DNA of 64,000 nucleotides from positions 248,001 to 312,000 of the forward strand of contig SVNZ01000002.1 of NCBI GenBank assembly GCA_015066595.1, given 5' to 3'. The position numbers and the translations under genes were made by a program. The notes beneath the pieces were generated by a model. It was not told where the DNA came from, made no database searches, and saw nothing but the letters and a program-made list of their open reading frames with translations. Shown one piece after another: positions 12,428 to 22,900 of the stretch; position 1 is the first letter of the stretch, and the number at the start of each line of letters is the position of its first letter. The stretch comes from Oscillospiraceae bacterium (GTDB taxonomy: Bacteria; Bacillota; Clostridia; Oscillospirales; Acutalibacteraceae).

Positions 12428-13513
12428 TTATTGTTGTTTTCCGATTCCGATGAGCTTTAGAGCTTTTTTTGAGAAGTTTTTGTTGTCAGCCACTTCTCTT
12501 AGCTTTATAAACCAGTACACAGCGTGCACTTTTCTATCTCTCATCAATTTTGAAAAAACTCTGATTGAAAAAATGTATGAATCAATCGGATAGTTGCTCA
12601 GCACATTTTTTGTAGTATCCTCACTCAAAATGTACTTAATTTGCTCAAGCTTATCCTTCTTTGACAAATCAGATGCTACAAGATGCTTAAGTTCAACTCG
12701 TATCTTCATCAGGTATGTCCTGTCAATTCTGTGAGCAACTTTTTCATCAAGTCCGTAGCTTTGCACCTGAGAGCTGAGCTCTTTGTAAAAATTCAGTGTT
12801 CTTTCAACGCCCTTAGGGTCATAGCGTCTGGAAATAGAGTCGAGATTCTTAAAGTAAAAATATCCCGAATCATTAACATACACTACTCTATTTGCGTGAT
12901 AGAAGAAATCAACGTTGAAATACATATCCTCGGACACCGCATATCTCTCGCTGATGAACCTTAAGCTGTTTTTTCTTATAACGTCCATTTTGTACAGGCT
13001 TCTCCACGCACTGCAGTTTATCTGCACATCATATTCATAGGTCACATCGGGACCTATTATCGGTAGCAAGATATCGTCTACTACTTCGTCTTTTTCATAT
13101 ACTTTTTCTTCGAGTGCACTTTGGTGCAAACTCGTTTCGCCTTTTTGATTTATATTTGTGTGTGTACCAATCGCCGCATCAGCCTGACCTTTTATGATTG
13201 CGTTATAAAGAGTTTCTACACGAGTGTGTGAAATCCAGTCGTCAGAATCAATGAACATCACATAGTCGCCTGTAGCTACTTCAAGTCCGCTGTTTCGTGC
13301 AAAGCCCAGACCACCGTTTTTCTTATGTACTACTTTTATTCTGTTGTCTTTGAGCGCCATATCATCACACATCTTAGGACAATTATCCGGTGACTCATCA
13401 TCGACAAGTATGATTTCTAAGTTTTTGTAGGTCTGATGCTGAACACTTTCAACGCAACGAACAAGATACGGTTCTACATTATATACAGGTATAATTACGC
13501 TGATTAAATCCAT
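12428..13513 (-). CDS. Glycosyltransferase family 2
   Basis: MDLISVIIPVYNVEPYLVRCVESVQHQTYKNLEIILVDDESPDNCP...GLGFARNSGLEVATGDYVMFIDSDDW. Confidence 0.93.
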   Translation of the reverse strand: MDLISVIIPVYNVEPYLVRCVESVQHQTYKNLEIILVDDESPDNCPKMCDDMALKDNRIKVVHKKNGGLGFARNSGLEVATGDYVMFIDSDDWISHTRVETLYNAIIKGQADAAIGTHTNINQKGETSLHQSALEEKVYEKDEVVDDILLPIIGPDVTYEYDVQINCSAWRSLYKMDVIRKNSLRFISERYAVSEDMYFNVDFFYHANRVVYVNDSGYFYFKNLDSISRRYDPKGVERTLNFYKELSSQVQSYGLDEKVAHRIDRTYLMKIRVELKHLVASDLSKKDKLEQIKYILSEDTTKNVLSNYPIDSYIFSIRVFSKLMRDRKVHAVYWFIKLREVADNKNFSKKALKLIGIGKQQ

Positions 13514-13545
13514 ATAATACTTCCTTATGAAGGTGTTTTAAAAAA

Positions 13546-14628
13546 TCACTGTGACTTGTTGCAATTCTCACAGGTGGAGCATCTGTCAAGCTCTTCTTTT
13601 GTTACTTTGCCATCTCTGAAATCACGTACGATTTTGTTTTCATACATAGAGTACTTCTTCTTTTTGAAGAAACGCAGGAACTTGTGCTTTAGCACCCAGA
13701 AAAACGGTACCCATATGTACTTGTGCATAGCAGGCGACACAGAGCCTATCATCCAGCAGTTACGATCACACGCACGCACCATTTTGCGAACATTTTCTGC
13801 TTGCTCGCTACTCCAAAGCTCATCAAAGCTCTGTTCATTGAGGTTCCCCATAACGAGCTTTTCTTTAGTACCGTTGCACGGCATAACATCACCGTATGGG
13901 TCAATAAAGAAAGTATCAAAGCTCATATCACAAGGAAGCAGACGCTTTTGGCTGAATATGTAATTGATAAGACCATGGTTGAAATATGCTCTGAACCACT
14001 TTTTCGGTGAATTAGAGTCGAGCAGTTTATTGACTAAATCTTCAAAGTTCTGTGCAACCATAAGTCGGTCATGAATGATGTTGTTTGACTCTACAAAGTA
14101 GAAGCTGTTGTGGAGTGACGCTGTCGCAAACTCCATATCGAGCTCATCAGATATGTCGTACAGAGCACACAGATCCGGTGCGTTTTTGTCCTGTACCGTC
14201 ATACCAAAGCCGACGTCTTTCATACCCATATCGACTAAAGTTTTCAGCGTTGTATATCCCTTTTTGTATCCATCGTCAAGACCTCGGATTTCGTTGTTTG
14301 TTTGTTCTAAACCTTCGATAGAAATACGAATACCTATCTGCGGGAACTCTTTGCACAAATCAACAATACGGTCTGTGAAAAAACCGTTTGTTGAAATAAC
14401 GATGCGGTCGCTCTTTTTGTAAAGCTCACGCACAATATCTTTCAGGTCTTCTCTGATGAACGGTTCACCGCCTGTGATGTTAGTGAAATACATCTGCGGT
14501 AGCTTTTTTATGGTTTCGATTGAAATTTCTTCTTCAGGTTTGCTTGGTACCTTGTATCTGTTGCACATTGTGCATTTTGCATTACAGCGATATGTAACAA
14601 TAACTGTACCGTTTAGTTTTTTAGCCAT
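13546..14628 (-). CDS. Radical SAM/SPASM-type protein in the polysaccharide operon
   Basis: CNAKCTMCNRYK (CxxxCxxC), ITGGEPFIREDL, distal Cys cluster CDMSFDTFFIDPYGDVMPCNGTKE and C-terminal CSTCENC. ATG at 14628 after GGAGAAT; ORF track start at 14640 is TTG. Confidence 0.88.
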   Translation of the reverse strand: MAKKLNGTVIVTYRCNAKCTMCNRYKVPSKPEEEISIETIKKLPQMYFTNITGGEPFIREDLKDIVRELYKKSDRIVISTNGFFTDRIVDLCKEFPQIGIRISIEGLEQTNNEIRGLDDGYKKGYTTLKTLVDMGMKDVGFGMTVQDKNAPDLCALYDISDELDMEFATASLHNSFYFVESNNIIHDRLMVAQNFEDLVNKLLDSNSPKKWFRAYFNHGLINYIFSQKRLLPCDMSFDTFFIDPYGDVMPCNGTKEKLVMGNLNEQSFDELWSSEQAENVRKMVRACDRNCWMIGSVSPAMHKYIWVPFFWVLKHKFLRFFKKKKYSMYENKIVRDFRDGKVTKEELDRCSTCENCNKSQ

Positions 14629-14642
14629 ACTATTCTCCAAAT

Positions 14643-15815
14643 CTATTTGTTAGCAAAAAGCTCTGCGTGTTCTTTTGCAACAACATCCCAGTCGTATTTT
14701 TCAACAACTTCCTGTCTGCCATCGTTTATCAAAGTGCCACAAAGTATAGCGTCTACTTTGTCTACAAACTCTTCCTTTGTGCTGTACACCTCATAGCCTG
14801 TGTCCAGATTAAACATCAGCTTGTCTGCAACCACAACGGTTTTGCCGGAAGATATCGCTTCAAGAACAACTAAGCCAAACGACTCTAAACTTGAGCTGAA
14901 CACACTGCAATCAGACATAGCGTAAAAATCAGACAGCTCTTCCCCCGGGGACAGCTCACCGACATATCTTATCTGGTTTTCAATAGCATTCTCTTTTGCA
15001 AAAGCCTTTATCTGCTCAAAGTAGTCACTGTCGATAATACCGCCTGCATACATAAAGACAACATCTTTGTTTTCTTTTAAATATTCACACAGCATTTTTG
15101 CAGTACCAAGCTGGTTTTTTCTGTCACACACCGAACCCACCTGAAATACCACACGCATATTCTCAAGGTTGTTAGCTTTTTTGAGCCTTGCAATAGCATC
15201 TGCACTTTTTGGTGCATAGGTTTTTGTATTTACACCGTTGATGATTTTTTTAATTTTGTTTTTATCTATACCGAGCTTTGTGACAAAATGGTCGGTTGTG
15301 ATTTCATTTAGCACAAACACCGTATCTGCATTTTTTACACAGAAAATTTCCTGAAAATATCTTTTCTTGACGGTATCTTTGATATCGTTCCAGTGTGCGC
15401 CCCAGATATAAGAATGAACAGTGTAGGCTATCTTCACCTTTTCTCTTAGCTTTTTTGGTACGAGTTTCAAGAAAAAGTAGAGATTGTACTGGTTATGAAA
15501 ATGCAAAACGATATTTTCATCGCTTTTTTTGATAATATCCTTGAGTGTTTTTGAAAGAGAGAGAGAATACACAACTCTCTTCAGCTTGTGCATAACACCA
15601 AGGCTGACATCAGTTTTTGTAAATATCTTTGGCACAGAAACCTCAATGATAGGAAGGTCGGTTTTTTCCCTGTTTTGCGCTTTGATGTCAATGATAGTTG
15701 CATCCTGACCGATATTCATAAATGAACGGGTGAGCTGTTCCACCACTATCTCGGTGGCGGCACCCATCTTAGCCGGAATCGGAGTGTATCCGGTTCCTAT
15801 CTCAAAAATCTTCAT
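14643..15815 (-). CDS. Glycosyltransferase family 4
   Basis: 390 aa; GT-B signatures (VVFQVGSVCDRKNQLGTAKML; SDCSVFSSSLESFGLVVLEAISSGKTVV). Confidence 0.88.
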   Translation of the reverse strand: MKIFEIGTGYTPIPAKMGAATEIVVEQLTRSFMNIGQDATIIDIKAQNREKTDLPIIEVSVPKIFTKTDVSLGVMHKLKRVVYSLSLSKTLKDIIKKSDENIVLHFHNQYNLYFFLKLVPKKLREKVKIAYTVHSYIWGAHWNDIKDTVKKRYFQEIFCVKNADTVFVLNEITTDHFVTKLGIDKNKIKKIINGVNTKTYAPKSADAIARLKKANNLENMRVVFQVGSVCDRKNQLGTAKMLCEYLKENKDVVFMYAGGIIDSDYFEQIKAFAKENAIENQIRYVGELSPGEELSDFYAMSDCSVFSSSLESFGLVVLEAISSGKTVVVADKLMFNLDTGYEVYSTKEEFVDKVDAILCGTLINDGRQEVVEKYDWDVVAKEHAELFANK

Positions 15816-17017
15816 ACAAATTCTCCGCTGTAAATTTTCATTATCTTCTCAAAGTATGTATCCTCGGTTTCAATGTCGAGTGTGCGACAGTTGTCTACAT
15901 ACTGTGCATAGCGTGCATCGCTTTGTGTTATCATCTTTATTTTGTTTTCGAGGTCTTTAGCATTGCCTGACTCAAAAAGCTCGCCTGTTTCTCCCTCACG
16001 GATAAGCTCAGGAATACCACCCATACGTGAACCGACAACAGGGGTCAGATACATCTGCGATTCAATGACAGAAAACGGACAGTTCTCGTACCACTGTGAC
16101 GGATAGACACTCACTTTTGCTTTTTGTATCAGGCTTTTTAGCTCATCACCTGTTTTAAATCCTACATAAGTCGCATTTTCGACCTTTTCTATGTTTTTCT
16201 CAGACTCGCCATATCCTGCAAAAACAAACTGAGTATCGCTCATGCTTTTTGCAACCTCCAGCAAGGTATCAGTACCTTTGTCTTTTGACAGGTGACCAAA
16301 CTGTAGCACATAGTCTTTTTTTTCTACAAACTCCACATCGACTTTATCGACAAAATTATGTAAAGCTACTGTCTTTTTCTTAAATCTGTCTTGAGTATCA
16401 AGCTTACTTTTCAAAAACTCACTGCAACACACGATAGTATCTACGTAAGAATATGCTTTTGAATGTTTCCAGTAGTATGCATCGAGTGTAGCAAGCAGGC
16501 TTTTAGCACGGGAATTTTTCACACATTTTGTTTTTAAACAGTGAGTATAGTTACCACAAAGGCATTTTTCGCACACATTGATGTCACTGTCAAAAAGCCC
16601 GTGGCTCGGACATATAAGCTGATAGTCATGTGCGGTGTAAATTATTTTTACATCACTGAGAGTCTCTTTTCTGTATTTTTCAATTTCCAGTATGATAGAT
16701 GGTGTAAGGTGAAAATGAATGTTGTTGAGATGAACAATATCAGGAGCAAAACTGTCTAAAACTTTTCTGATTTTTCTTCTGGCCTCTACGTTATAGATAA
16801 TACGAAAAGGAGCAGTGAGGTTAGCTTTGATACCTTTTGTAAAGTCCGCATCAGTTACATAGGCATCAACGCTGTTAAAAAGAGTATTCTTGTCGTTTTG
16901 CAGTCCGAAATACTCAACCTCGTGGCCGTTTCGCTTTAATATCTCGCCTAATTTAATTGTGTAAGTTTCCGCACCACCCTTTTGGTACAAAAACTTGTTC
17001 ACCATCAATATCTTCAT
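15812..17017 (-). CDS. Glycosyltransferase family 4
   Basis: MKILMVNKFLYQKGGAETYTIKLGEILKRNGHEV...FGHLSKDKGTDTLLEVAK...SVYPSQWYENCPFSVIESQ. Confidence 0.92.
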   Translation of the reverse strand: MKILMVNKFLYQKGGAETYTIKLGEILKRNGHEVEYFGLQNDKNTLFNSVDAYVTDADFTKGIKANLTAPFRIIYNVEARRKIRKVLDSFAPDIVHLNNIHFHLTPSIILEIEKYRKETLSDVKIIYTAHDYQLICPSHGLFDSDINVCEKCLCGNYTHCLKTKCVKNSRAKSLLATLDAYYWKHSKAYSYVDTIVCCSEFLKSKLDTQDRFKKKTVALHNFVDKVDVEFVEKKDYVLQFGHLSKDKGTDTLLEVAKSMSDTQFVFAGYGESEKNIEKVENATYVGFKTGDELKSLIQKAKVSVYPSQWYENCPFSVIESQMYLTPVVGSRMGGIPELIREGETGELFESGNAKDLENKIKMITQSDARYAQYVDNCRTLDIETEDTYFEKIMKIYSGEFV

Positions 17018-17035
17018 AAAAATCTCTTTTGCGTT

Positions 17036-18175
17036 TTATTTTTGATACAAGGACAAGGTTTTCTCAGTAACATCGTCCCAGTTGTATTTTTTGAGTACAT
17101 ATTCGCGAGCGCTTTCTTTGTATCCTTTTACAAAAGCTTCTTCGTCGCACAGTTTCTGTAACGCTTCTTTAAGCTCTGTTATATCGCCCGCTTTAGTAAC
17201 AACCGCTTTATCTTCAACCACTTCTTTGCACTCAGCAATATCAGATACCAGACAGCAGTTTTTGTAGCTCATGGCTTCAAGCAAACTGAGTGGCATACCT
17301 TCGAGTAGCGACGGTAGTGTGTACACATAAGCGTTTGAATAAAGCTCCTCTAGTGTTTGTCCCTGCTGAAAGCCAGTGAAGATGATTCGCTCATCATCTT
17401 GAGCCGATTCTTTGAGCTTTTCGACATAATCGTCGGTGTCTGATGTCCCGCCTGCTATGACGAGCTTTTTATCGGTATTCACATTTTTAAATGCGTCTAT
17501 GAGCAGATGAACTCCCTTTTCAGGAACGAGTCTGCCCAAAAATAATATGTAGCTATCTTTACTAAGTCCGAACTTTTCTGTGATTAACTGTGCATCTAAA
17601 ATCTCTGGGTCATTAACTGCGTTAGGTATATACACCGTTTCTCGATTGTAGGTGTCTTTGAAATAACTCTTCACTCGTTTGCTCAGCACGATAATTTCAT
17701 CAGCGTATTTAACTGCCATTTTCTCGCCTGATTTTATGTACTTACAAGCAAAGCCATCGCTCCATTTATCCCTTTGCCAGTCAAGACCGTGCACAGTGAC
17801 AATAACCCTTTTTCTAAACAACTTTAGTAAAGGTGTCATAAAAGCAGGACCCTCAGCGTGGATATGTACAACATCTGCTTTAGAAAAAACACATCTCAGT
17901 GTTGCGAAAAAACTCGATGTCACAGCAGCTAGACCCTTTTTGTCGATGGTAAAAACCGTTTTGATTTTCACGCCCTTATATGAATCAACATTTACTTTGT
18001 CAAATTTGGCATCGCTGACATGATGGCCACGTCTGTTATAACAAGTAACTAAGTGTCCGTGCCCAACCATTCTTGTAGCAAGTTCTTCGACTACTATTTC
18101 AACACCGCCTTCGCGAGAAGGAACACGCTTGTGACCGAACATCGCAATATTAAATTTAGGATTCATACCGCTCAT
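17036..18175 (-). CDS. Glycosyltransferase family 4
   Basis: MSGMNPKFNIAMFGHKRVPSREGGVEIVVEELATRMVGHGHLVTCYNR...LGRLVPEKGVHLLIDAFK. Start likely ATG at 18175 after GGGG; ORF track start is 18205. Confidence 0.88.
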   Translation of the reverse strand: MSGMNPKFNIAMFGHKRVPSREGGVEIVVEELATRMVGHGHLVTCYNRRGHHVSDAKFDKVNVDSYKGVKIKTVFTIDKKGLAAVTSSFFATLRCVFSKADVVHIHAEGPAFMTPLLKLFRKRVIVTVHGLDWQRDKWSDGFACKYIKSGEKMAVKYADEIIVLSKRVKSYFKDTYNRETVYIPNAVNDPEILDAQLITEKFGLSKDSYILFLGRLVPEKGVHLLIDAFKNVNTDKKLVIAGGTSDTDDYVEKLKESAQDDERIIFTGFQQGQTLEELYSNAYVYTLPSLLEGMPLSLLEAMSYKNCCLVSDIAECKEVVEDKAVVTKAGDITELKEALQKLCDEEAFVKGYKESAREYVLKKYNWDDVTEKTLSLYQK

Positions 18176-18245
18176 ATCGTTACCCCAAGCTGTGTATATA
18201 CACATTTGCGACGCATTACCGCATTATAGATATTTATTCAGTATA

Positions 18246-18274
18246 ATTATACTATATAATATGCATTTTTTCAA
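18246..18274 (-). promoter_or_regulatory. Sigma70-type promoter for the polysaccharide operon
   Basis: Minus strand TTGAAA (18274-18269), 17-bp spacer, TATAAT (18251-18246). The -10 lies in the palindrome AGTATAATTATACT. Confidence 0.6.
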
Positions 18275-18485
18275 CATTTTTATTGTGATAATTTTTCATT
18301 TTTATTCGACACGCAAAAACCTTATAAAATCGCATATTTATCACGTTTTTGTGTTCCAATATTTAAAAAACTTTAAACTGCACAAAAAAGGCTCTGTGAA
18401 ATGAGCGGGGTCCCTAAGGACAGTTATCTATAAAAAATAGGAATTTGCTGTACAAATTCCATGCTCGTTACGGTATAAGACAAAA

Positions 18486-18530
18486 ACTACCCGAAGAAGA
18501 GATAGGATAACTCTTTTTCGGGTAGTAATT
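18486..18530 (-). terminator. Rho-independent terminator after the ECF S-component gene
   Basis: Inverted repeat ACTACCCGAAgaAGAG...CTCTTTTTCGGGTAGT with T-tract on minus strand. Confidence 0.6.
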
Positions 18531-18531
18531 T

Positions 18532-19110
18532 TTATATATCGCTTGTTTTTGTATTCAGTTTTTTCAAAAGAACTGACAGAGGATATATCAGCAATCCTGC
18601 GATCAGGTTGCTAATACAGTGCATGACATCAAACGGAAATCCAGCCACAACCCATGCAACTGTCTGTTCAAACGAAAAAGAGAACATCAGCGCTTGTGCG
18701 GGTGCATACAATAGTCCGTAGCACAGTCCGTGCAGGGCACAAACAGTAGGATACACAATAAGCTGTGTTGTCCTTTTCATGTTCTTCGGGAGTAGCATAG
18801 TAGCTCCCCAAAGCACCGTCCACACATAAAGATACGGTACCCACCACATCGAAAACCCACCGTAAATACCCGTGAGCAGTACAAAAACGCCGACAGGAAC
18901 AAGTGCTTTTTTTCGATATACTACCGTGAGCAATACCGTAAACATTCCAATCAAATGGATATTCGGCAGAAATTCCATAAGAACTTTTGAGATGAACATC
19001 ATCGCAGAAAACATCGCAAAAACAGTCATCTCAAAAACAGTCAGCCTCATCTTTAGTTGTCGTTTTTTATCCTGTGACGATTTTTTTACTTCGCTTGTTT
19101 TTGTGAACAT
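18532..19110 (-). CDS. ECF transporter S component-like membrane protein
   Basis: ~192 aa, about six TM segments; MTVFAMFSAMMFISKVLMEFLPNIHLIGMFTVLLTVVYRKKALVPVGVFVLLTGIYGG resembles S components. ATG at 19110 abuts the upstream stop codon; ORF track start is 19143. Confidence 0.7.
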   Translation of the reverse strand: MFTKTSEVKKSSQDKKRQLKMRLTVFEMTVFAMFSAMMFISKVLMEFLPNIHLIGMFTVLLTVVYRKKALVPVGVFVLLTGIYGGFSMWWVPYLYVWTVLWGATMLLPKNMKRTTQLIVYPTVCALHGLCYGLLYAPAQALMFSFSFEQTVAWVVAGFPFDVMHCISNLIAGLLIYPLSVLLKKLNTKTSDI

Positions 19111-19111
19111 A

Positions 19112-19582
19112 TTACTTTGTATAAACAAGCTCAAAACTGTCATCTGAAATCAGCTGTGCCGCCTTTGCACTTTCCATCATATACTCACCGTTTTTGTAAA
19201 TAGCCCAGTATGATTTGTCTTTATCATAGTCAGCTGTAATACCGTTGACTGTCTTGATATACATACCGTACTCACCCTCTTCTCCTTGTATCAGGTCGAG
19301 TGATGTGAGTGCATCCTGAAGATTTACTGCATCAGTGTTTACAGTTACATTAATTGCTTTTTCTCCAGCTTTAATTTCTACTTTGATAACGGTTTGTCCC
19401 TCACCAAGTGTCACATCTTCAAGATATGTAGCACTTTCCCACAGCGGGTCGATACTAGTAGTTGTTGCAGCTTCTGTTGAGGCTTCGGTAGGCTGTGTGT
19501 CAGCACTGCAAGCACACAGTGAAAAAGTGAGTAATATACACATCAATACTCCCATTAAACTTTTCAGGATTTTTGTTTTCAT
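19112..19582 (-). CDS. DUF4430-domain lipoprotein
   Basis: Lipobox-like LTFSLCACSA; C-terminal VNLQDALTSLDLIQGEEGEYGMYIKTVNGITADYDKDKSYWAIYKNGEYMMESAKAAQLISDDSFELVYTK is DUF4430-like. ATG at 19582 with GAAGGA RBS. Confidence 0.78.
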   Translation of the reverse strand: MKTKILKSLMGVLMCILLTFSLCACSADTQPTEASTEAATTTSIDPLWESATYLEDVTLGEGQTVIKVEIKAGEKAINVTVNTDAVNLQDALTSLDLIQGEEGEYGMYIKTVNGITADYDKDKSYWAIYKNGEYMMESAKAAQLISDDSFELVYTK

Positions 19583-19621
19583 AAATAGTCCTTCTTTCAT
19601 TGAAATAGATTTTCATCCTCA

Positions 19622-19850
19622 ATGAATAAAAAACAAACGCGCCCTCCAAGAAGGACGCGAAATAACCTTTCATACGTAGTCCTCCGTTGCCCGAAAACCG
19701 TCTGCACTACACTGTATGACAAGCATTCCGACTTATTGGTCGCCCAAAATACGGTAATGGCTGTTGCGGTGGATTCTCACCACGCTTCCCTTGTCCTCTT
19801 ACACACAGTCGAGCTGTGCACTCGAGTTCTTTTACAAAATACAGCGTTTA
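19622..19850 (-). promoter_or_regulatory. Cobalamin riboswitch with downstream intrinsic terminator
   Basis: Minus strand: AAGGGAAGCGTGGTGAGAATCCACCGCAACAGCC ... AAGTCGGAATGCTTGTC (B12-box-like), then GCGTCCTTCTTGGAGGGCGCGTTTGTTTTTTATT. Confidence 0.82.
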
Positions 19851-19906
19851 TTCACTTTGAACATCGTAATTATACAATCTGTGACAAAGTCTGTCAAGAA
19901 AAACAT

Positions 19907-19940
19907 AAGGCGGTGCACCGTGTGGTACACCGCCTTTATT
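19907..19940 (-). terminator. Rho-independent terminator downstream of pyruvate:ferredoxin oxidoreductase
   Basis: GGCGGTGcaccgtgtggtaCACCGCC followed on minus strand by T-rich sequence. Confidence 0.55.
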
Positions 19941-19986
19941 AAAGCGTATTTACTTTAATTTTAAAACATCAGCACCTAAATGCCAA

Positions 19987-22900
19987 TTATTTTTCTGCAC
20001 GCTTTGCAAGTGCTTCATATCTCTTCATAGCTGTTTCTTCAGCCTTTTCGAAGAGTTCGTTTGCTCTCTCTGGGAATGAACGTGTGAGTGAGCTGTAACG
20101 AGCTTCGTTAAGGATAAAGTCACGGTAAGAAGCTGATGGAGCCTTAGAATCAAGGATAAATGGATTCTTGCCCTGAGCTACGAGGTCTGGGTTGTAACGG
20201 AAGTTGTTCCAGTAACCGCAAGCGATAGCCTTTTCCATTTCCTTCTGACAGTTGATCATACCGCCCTTGATTGAGTGCATCTCACATGGAGCGTAAGCGA
20301 TGATGATTGATGGACCCTTGTAAGCTTCAGCTTCTCTGATAGCTTTAAGTGTCTGGTTCATATCAGCGCCCATAGCGATCTGAGCAACGTAGATGTAACC
20401 GTAAGACATAGCGATGTCAGCAAGTGACTTCTTCTGGATAGCCTTACCAGCTGCAGCGAACTGTGCAACCTGACCGATGTTAGAAGCCTTTGATGCCTGA
20501 CCGCCTGTGTTAGAGTAAACCTCAGTATCAAATACCATGATGTTTACGTCTTCGCCTGTAGCAAGAACGTGGTCAACACCGCCGAAGCCGATGTCATATG
20601 CCCAACCGTCGCCACCGAAGATCCATACAGACTTCTTGGATAAGAACTCTTTCTGGTCGTAGATAGACTTGCAGTTGTCGCACTTGTCTTTGATTGGCTC
20701 AAGAGCCTTAACAAGAGCCTTAGTAGCTTTAGCGTTAGCTTCACCGTCGTCTAATGTATCGAGGTAATCTTTAGCAGCAGCCTTAGCTTCTTCTGTAGCG
20801 CAATCAGCAGTAAGGAGAACCTGAACCTGCTCGATGAGTCTATCTCTAACAGCCTTCTGACCGAGATACATACCAAGACCGTGCTCAGCATTATCTTCGA
20901 ACAGTGAGTTAGCCCATGCAGGACCAAAACCGTCTTTGTTAGTTGTATATGGTGATGTAGCAGCAGGACCGCCCCAGATAGATGAACAACCTGTAGCGTT
21001 TGAAACGTACATTCTGTCACCGAAGAGCTGAGTAACGAGTCTAGCATATGATGTTTCAGCACAACCTGCACATGAGCCTGAGAACTCAAGAAGTGGCTGT
21101 TTGTACTGTGATGAAATAACGTTGATGTTAGCAGTTGTTTCTTCCTTCTCTGTAACATTAGCTACACAGTAGTCAAATACTGCCTGCTCAGCATCCTGAG
21201 ATTCCCTAGGTACCATAGTGAGTGAGTTTGTAGGACAAACGCCGATACAAACACCACAACCCATACAGTCAAATGGAGAAACAGCGAGTGTGTACTTGTA
21301 GTCAGTCTTAACGATTGGCTTCTCGCATGTTCTGAGGTTTTCAGGAGCGTTAGCAATTTCTTCTTCATTTAAAGCGAATGGACGGATAGTAGCGTGTGGG
21401 CAAACAAATGCACACTTGTTACACTTAGCACATGTAGCCTCGTTCCACTGTGGAACCATAACAGCTACGCCACGCTTCTCGTATGCAGAAGCACCCTGCT
21501 CAAATGTACCGTCAGCGTGATCCATAAATGCTGATACTGGGAGTGAGTCACCCTCCATCTTACCAACAGGAAGCATGATGTTGTCAACCATCTTAACGAG
21601 CTTTTCTCTGCCCTGTGAAGAAGTAACAGCAGCATCGTCAGCAGCATCAGCCCAAGCTGCAGGAACATCGATCTTTGTGAAAGCTGTAACGCCTGCGTCG
21701 ATAGCCTTGTGGTTCATATCAACGATGTCCTGACCCTTCTTGAGGTAAGACTTAGTAGCAGCGTCTTTCATGTACTGAACAGCTTCTTCGATAGGCATAA
21801 CCTTAGCAAGTGCAAAGAAAGCAGCCTGAAGGATAGTGTTTGTACGCTTACCCATACCGATTTGTGCAGCGATATCGATAGCGTTTACTGTGTAAAGCTG
21901 AATGTCGTTTTCTGCAATATATTTCTTAGTAGCAGCATCAAGGTGCTTGTCGAGTTCTTCTGCAGACCACTGGCAGTTGATGAGATATACACCGCCAGGT
22001 TTAACGTCCTGAACCATCTTGTAGCCTTTGAGAACATATGATGGGTTATGACAAGCAACGAAGTCAGCCTTGTTGATGTAGTATGGGCTCTTGATAGGCT
22101 TGTCACCGAATCTGAGGTGAGAAATTGTGATACCGCCTGTCTTCTTTGAGTCATACTGGAAGTAAGCCTGAACGTATTTGTCAGTGTGGTCACCAAGAAT
22201 CTTGATAGAGTTCTTGTTAGCACCAACAGTACCGTCACCGCCAAGACCCCAGAACTTACACTCGATTGTGCCTTCTGCAGCTGTGTTTGGTGATGGCTTT
22301 TCAGGAAGTGAGAGCTCTGTAACGTCGTCCACGATACCTAAAGTGAACTGAGCCTTTGGAGCATCTTTTGCAAGTTCTTCATATACTGCGAAGATTGATG
22401 AAGGTGGTGTGTCTTTTGAACCAAGACCATATCTACCGCCAACAACAGTAGCCTGCTTGCCCATCTTTGCAAGAGCAGCAACTACGTCGAGGTAAAGTGG
22501 TTCACCGAGAGCACCAGGCTCTTTTGTTCTATCTAAAACAGCAATCTTCTTAGCTGTTGCAGGGATAGCCTCAACGAGCTTTTCAGCGCTGAATGGACGA
22601 TAAAGTCTTACTTTTACAAGACCAACCTTCTCGCCATTTGCGTTCATATAGTCGATAACCTCTTCAGCAACGTCGCAGATAGAACCCATAGCAACGATAA
22701 CGCGCTCTGCATCTTGTGCACCGTAGTAGTTGAAGAGCTTGTAGTCTGTACCGAGTTTTGCATTGACCTTCTCCATGTACTCTTCTACAATAGCAGGAAC
22801 TGCATCGTAGTATTTGTTACATGCTTCTCTGTGCTGGAAGAAAATGTCACCGTTCTCGTGTGAACCACGCATTACAGGACGCTCAGGGTTGAGTGCTCTC

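Noticed and set aside
18427-18460. Hairpin GGAATTTG/CAAATTCC with T-rich tail on minus strand
   Set aside because: Possible weak secondary terminator between the ECF gene and the polysaccharide operon, but stem is AT-rich and a stronger terminator already lies at 18486-18530.
19622-19942. 106-aa plus-strand ORF
   Set aside because: It lies opposite the cobalamin riboswitch and terminators; translation has no protein-like character.
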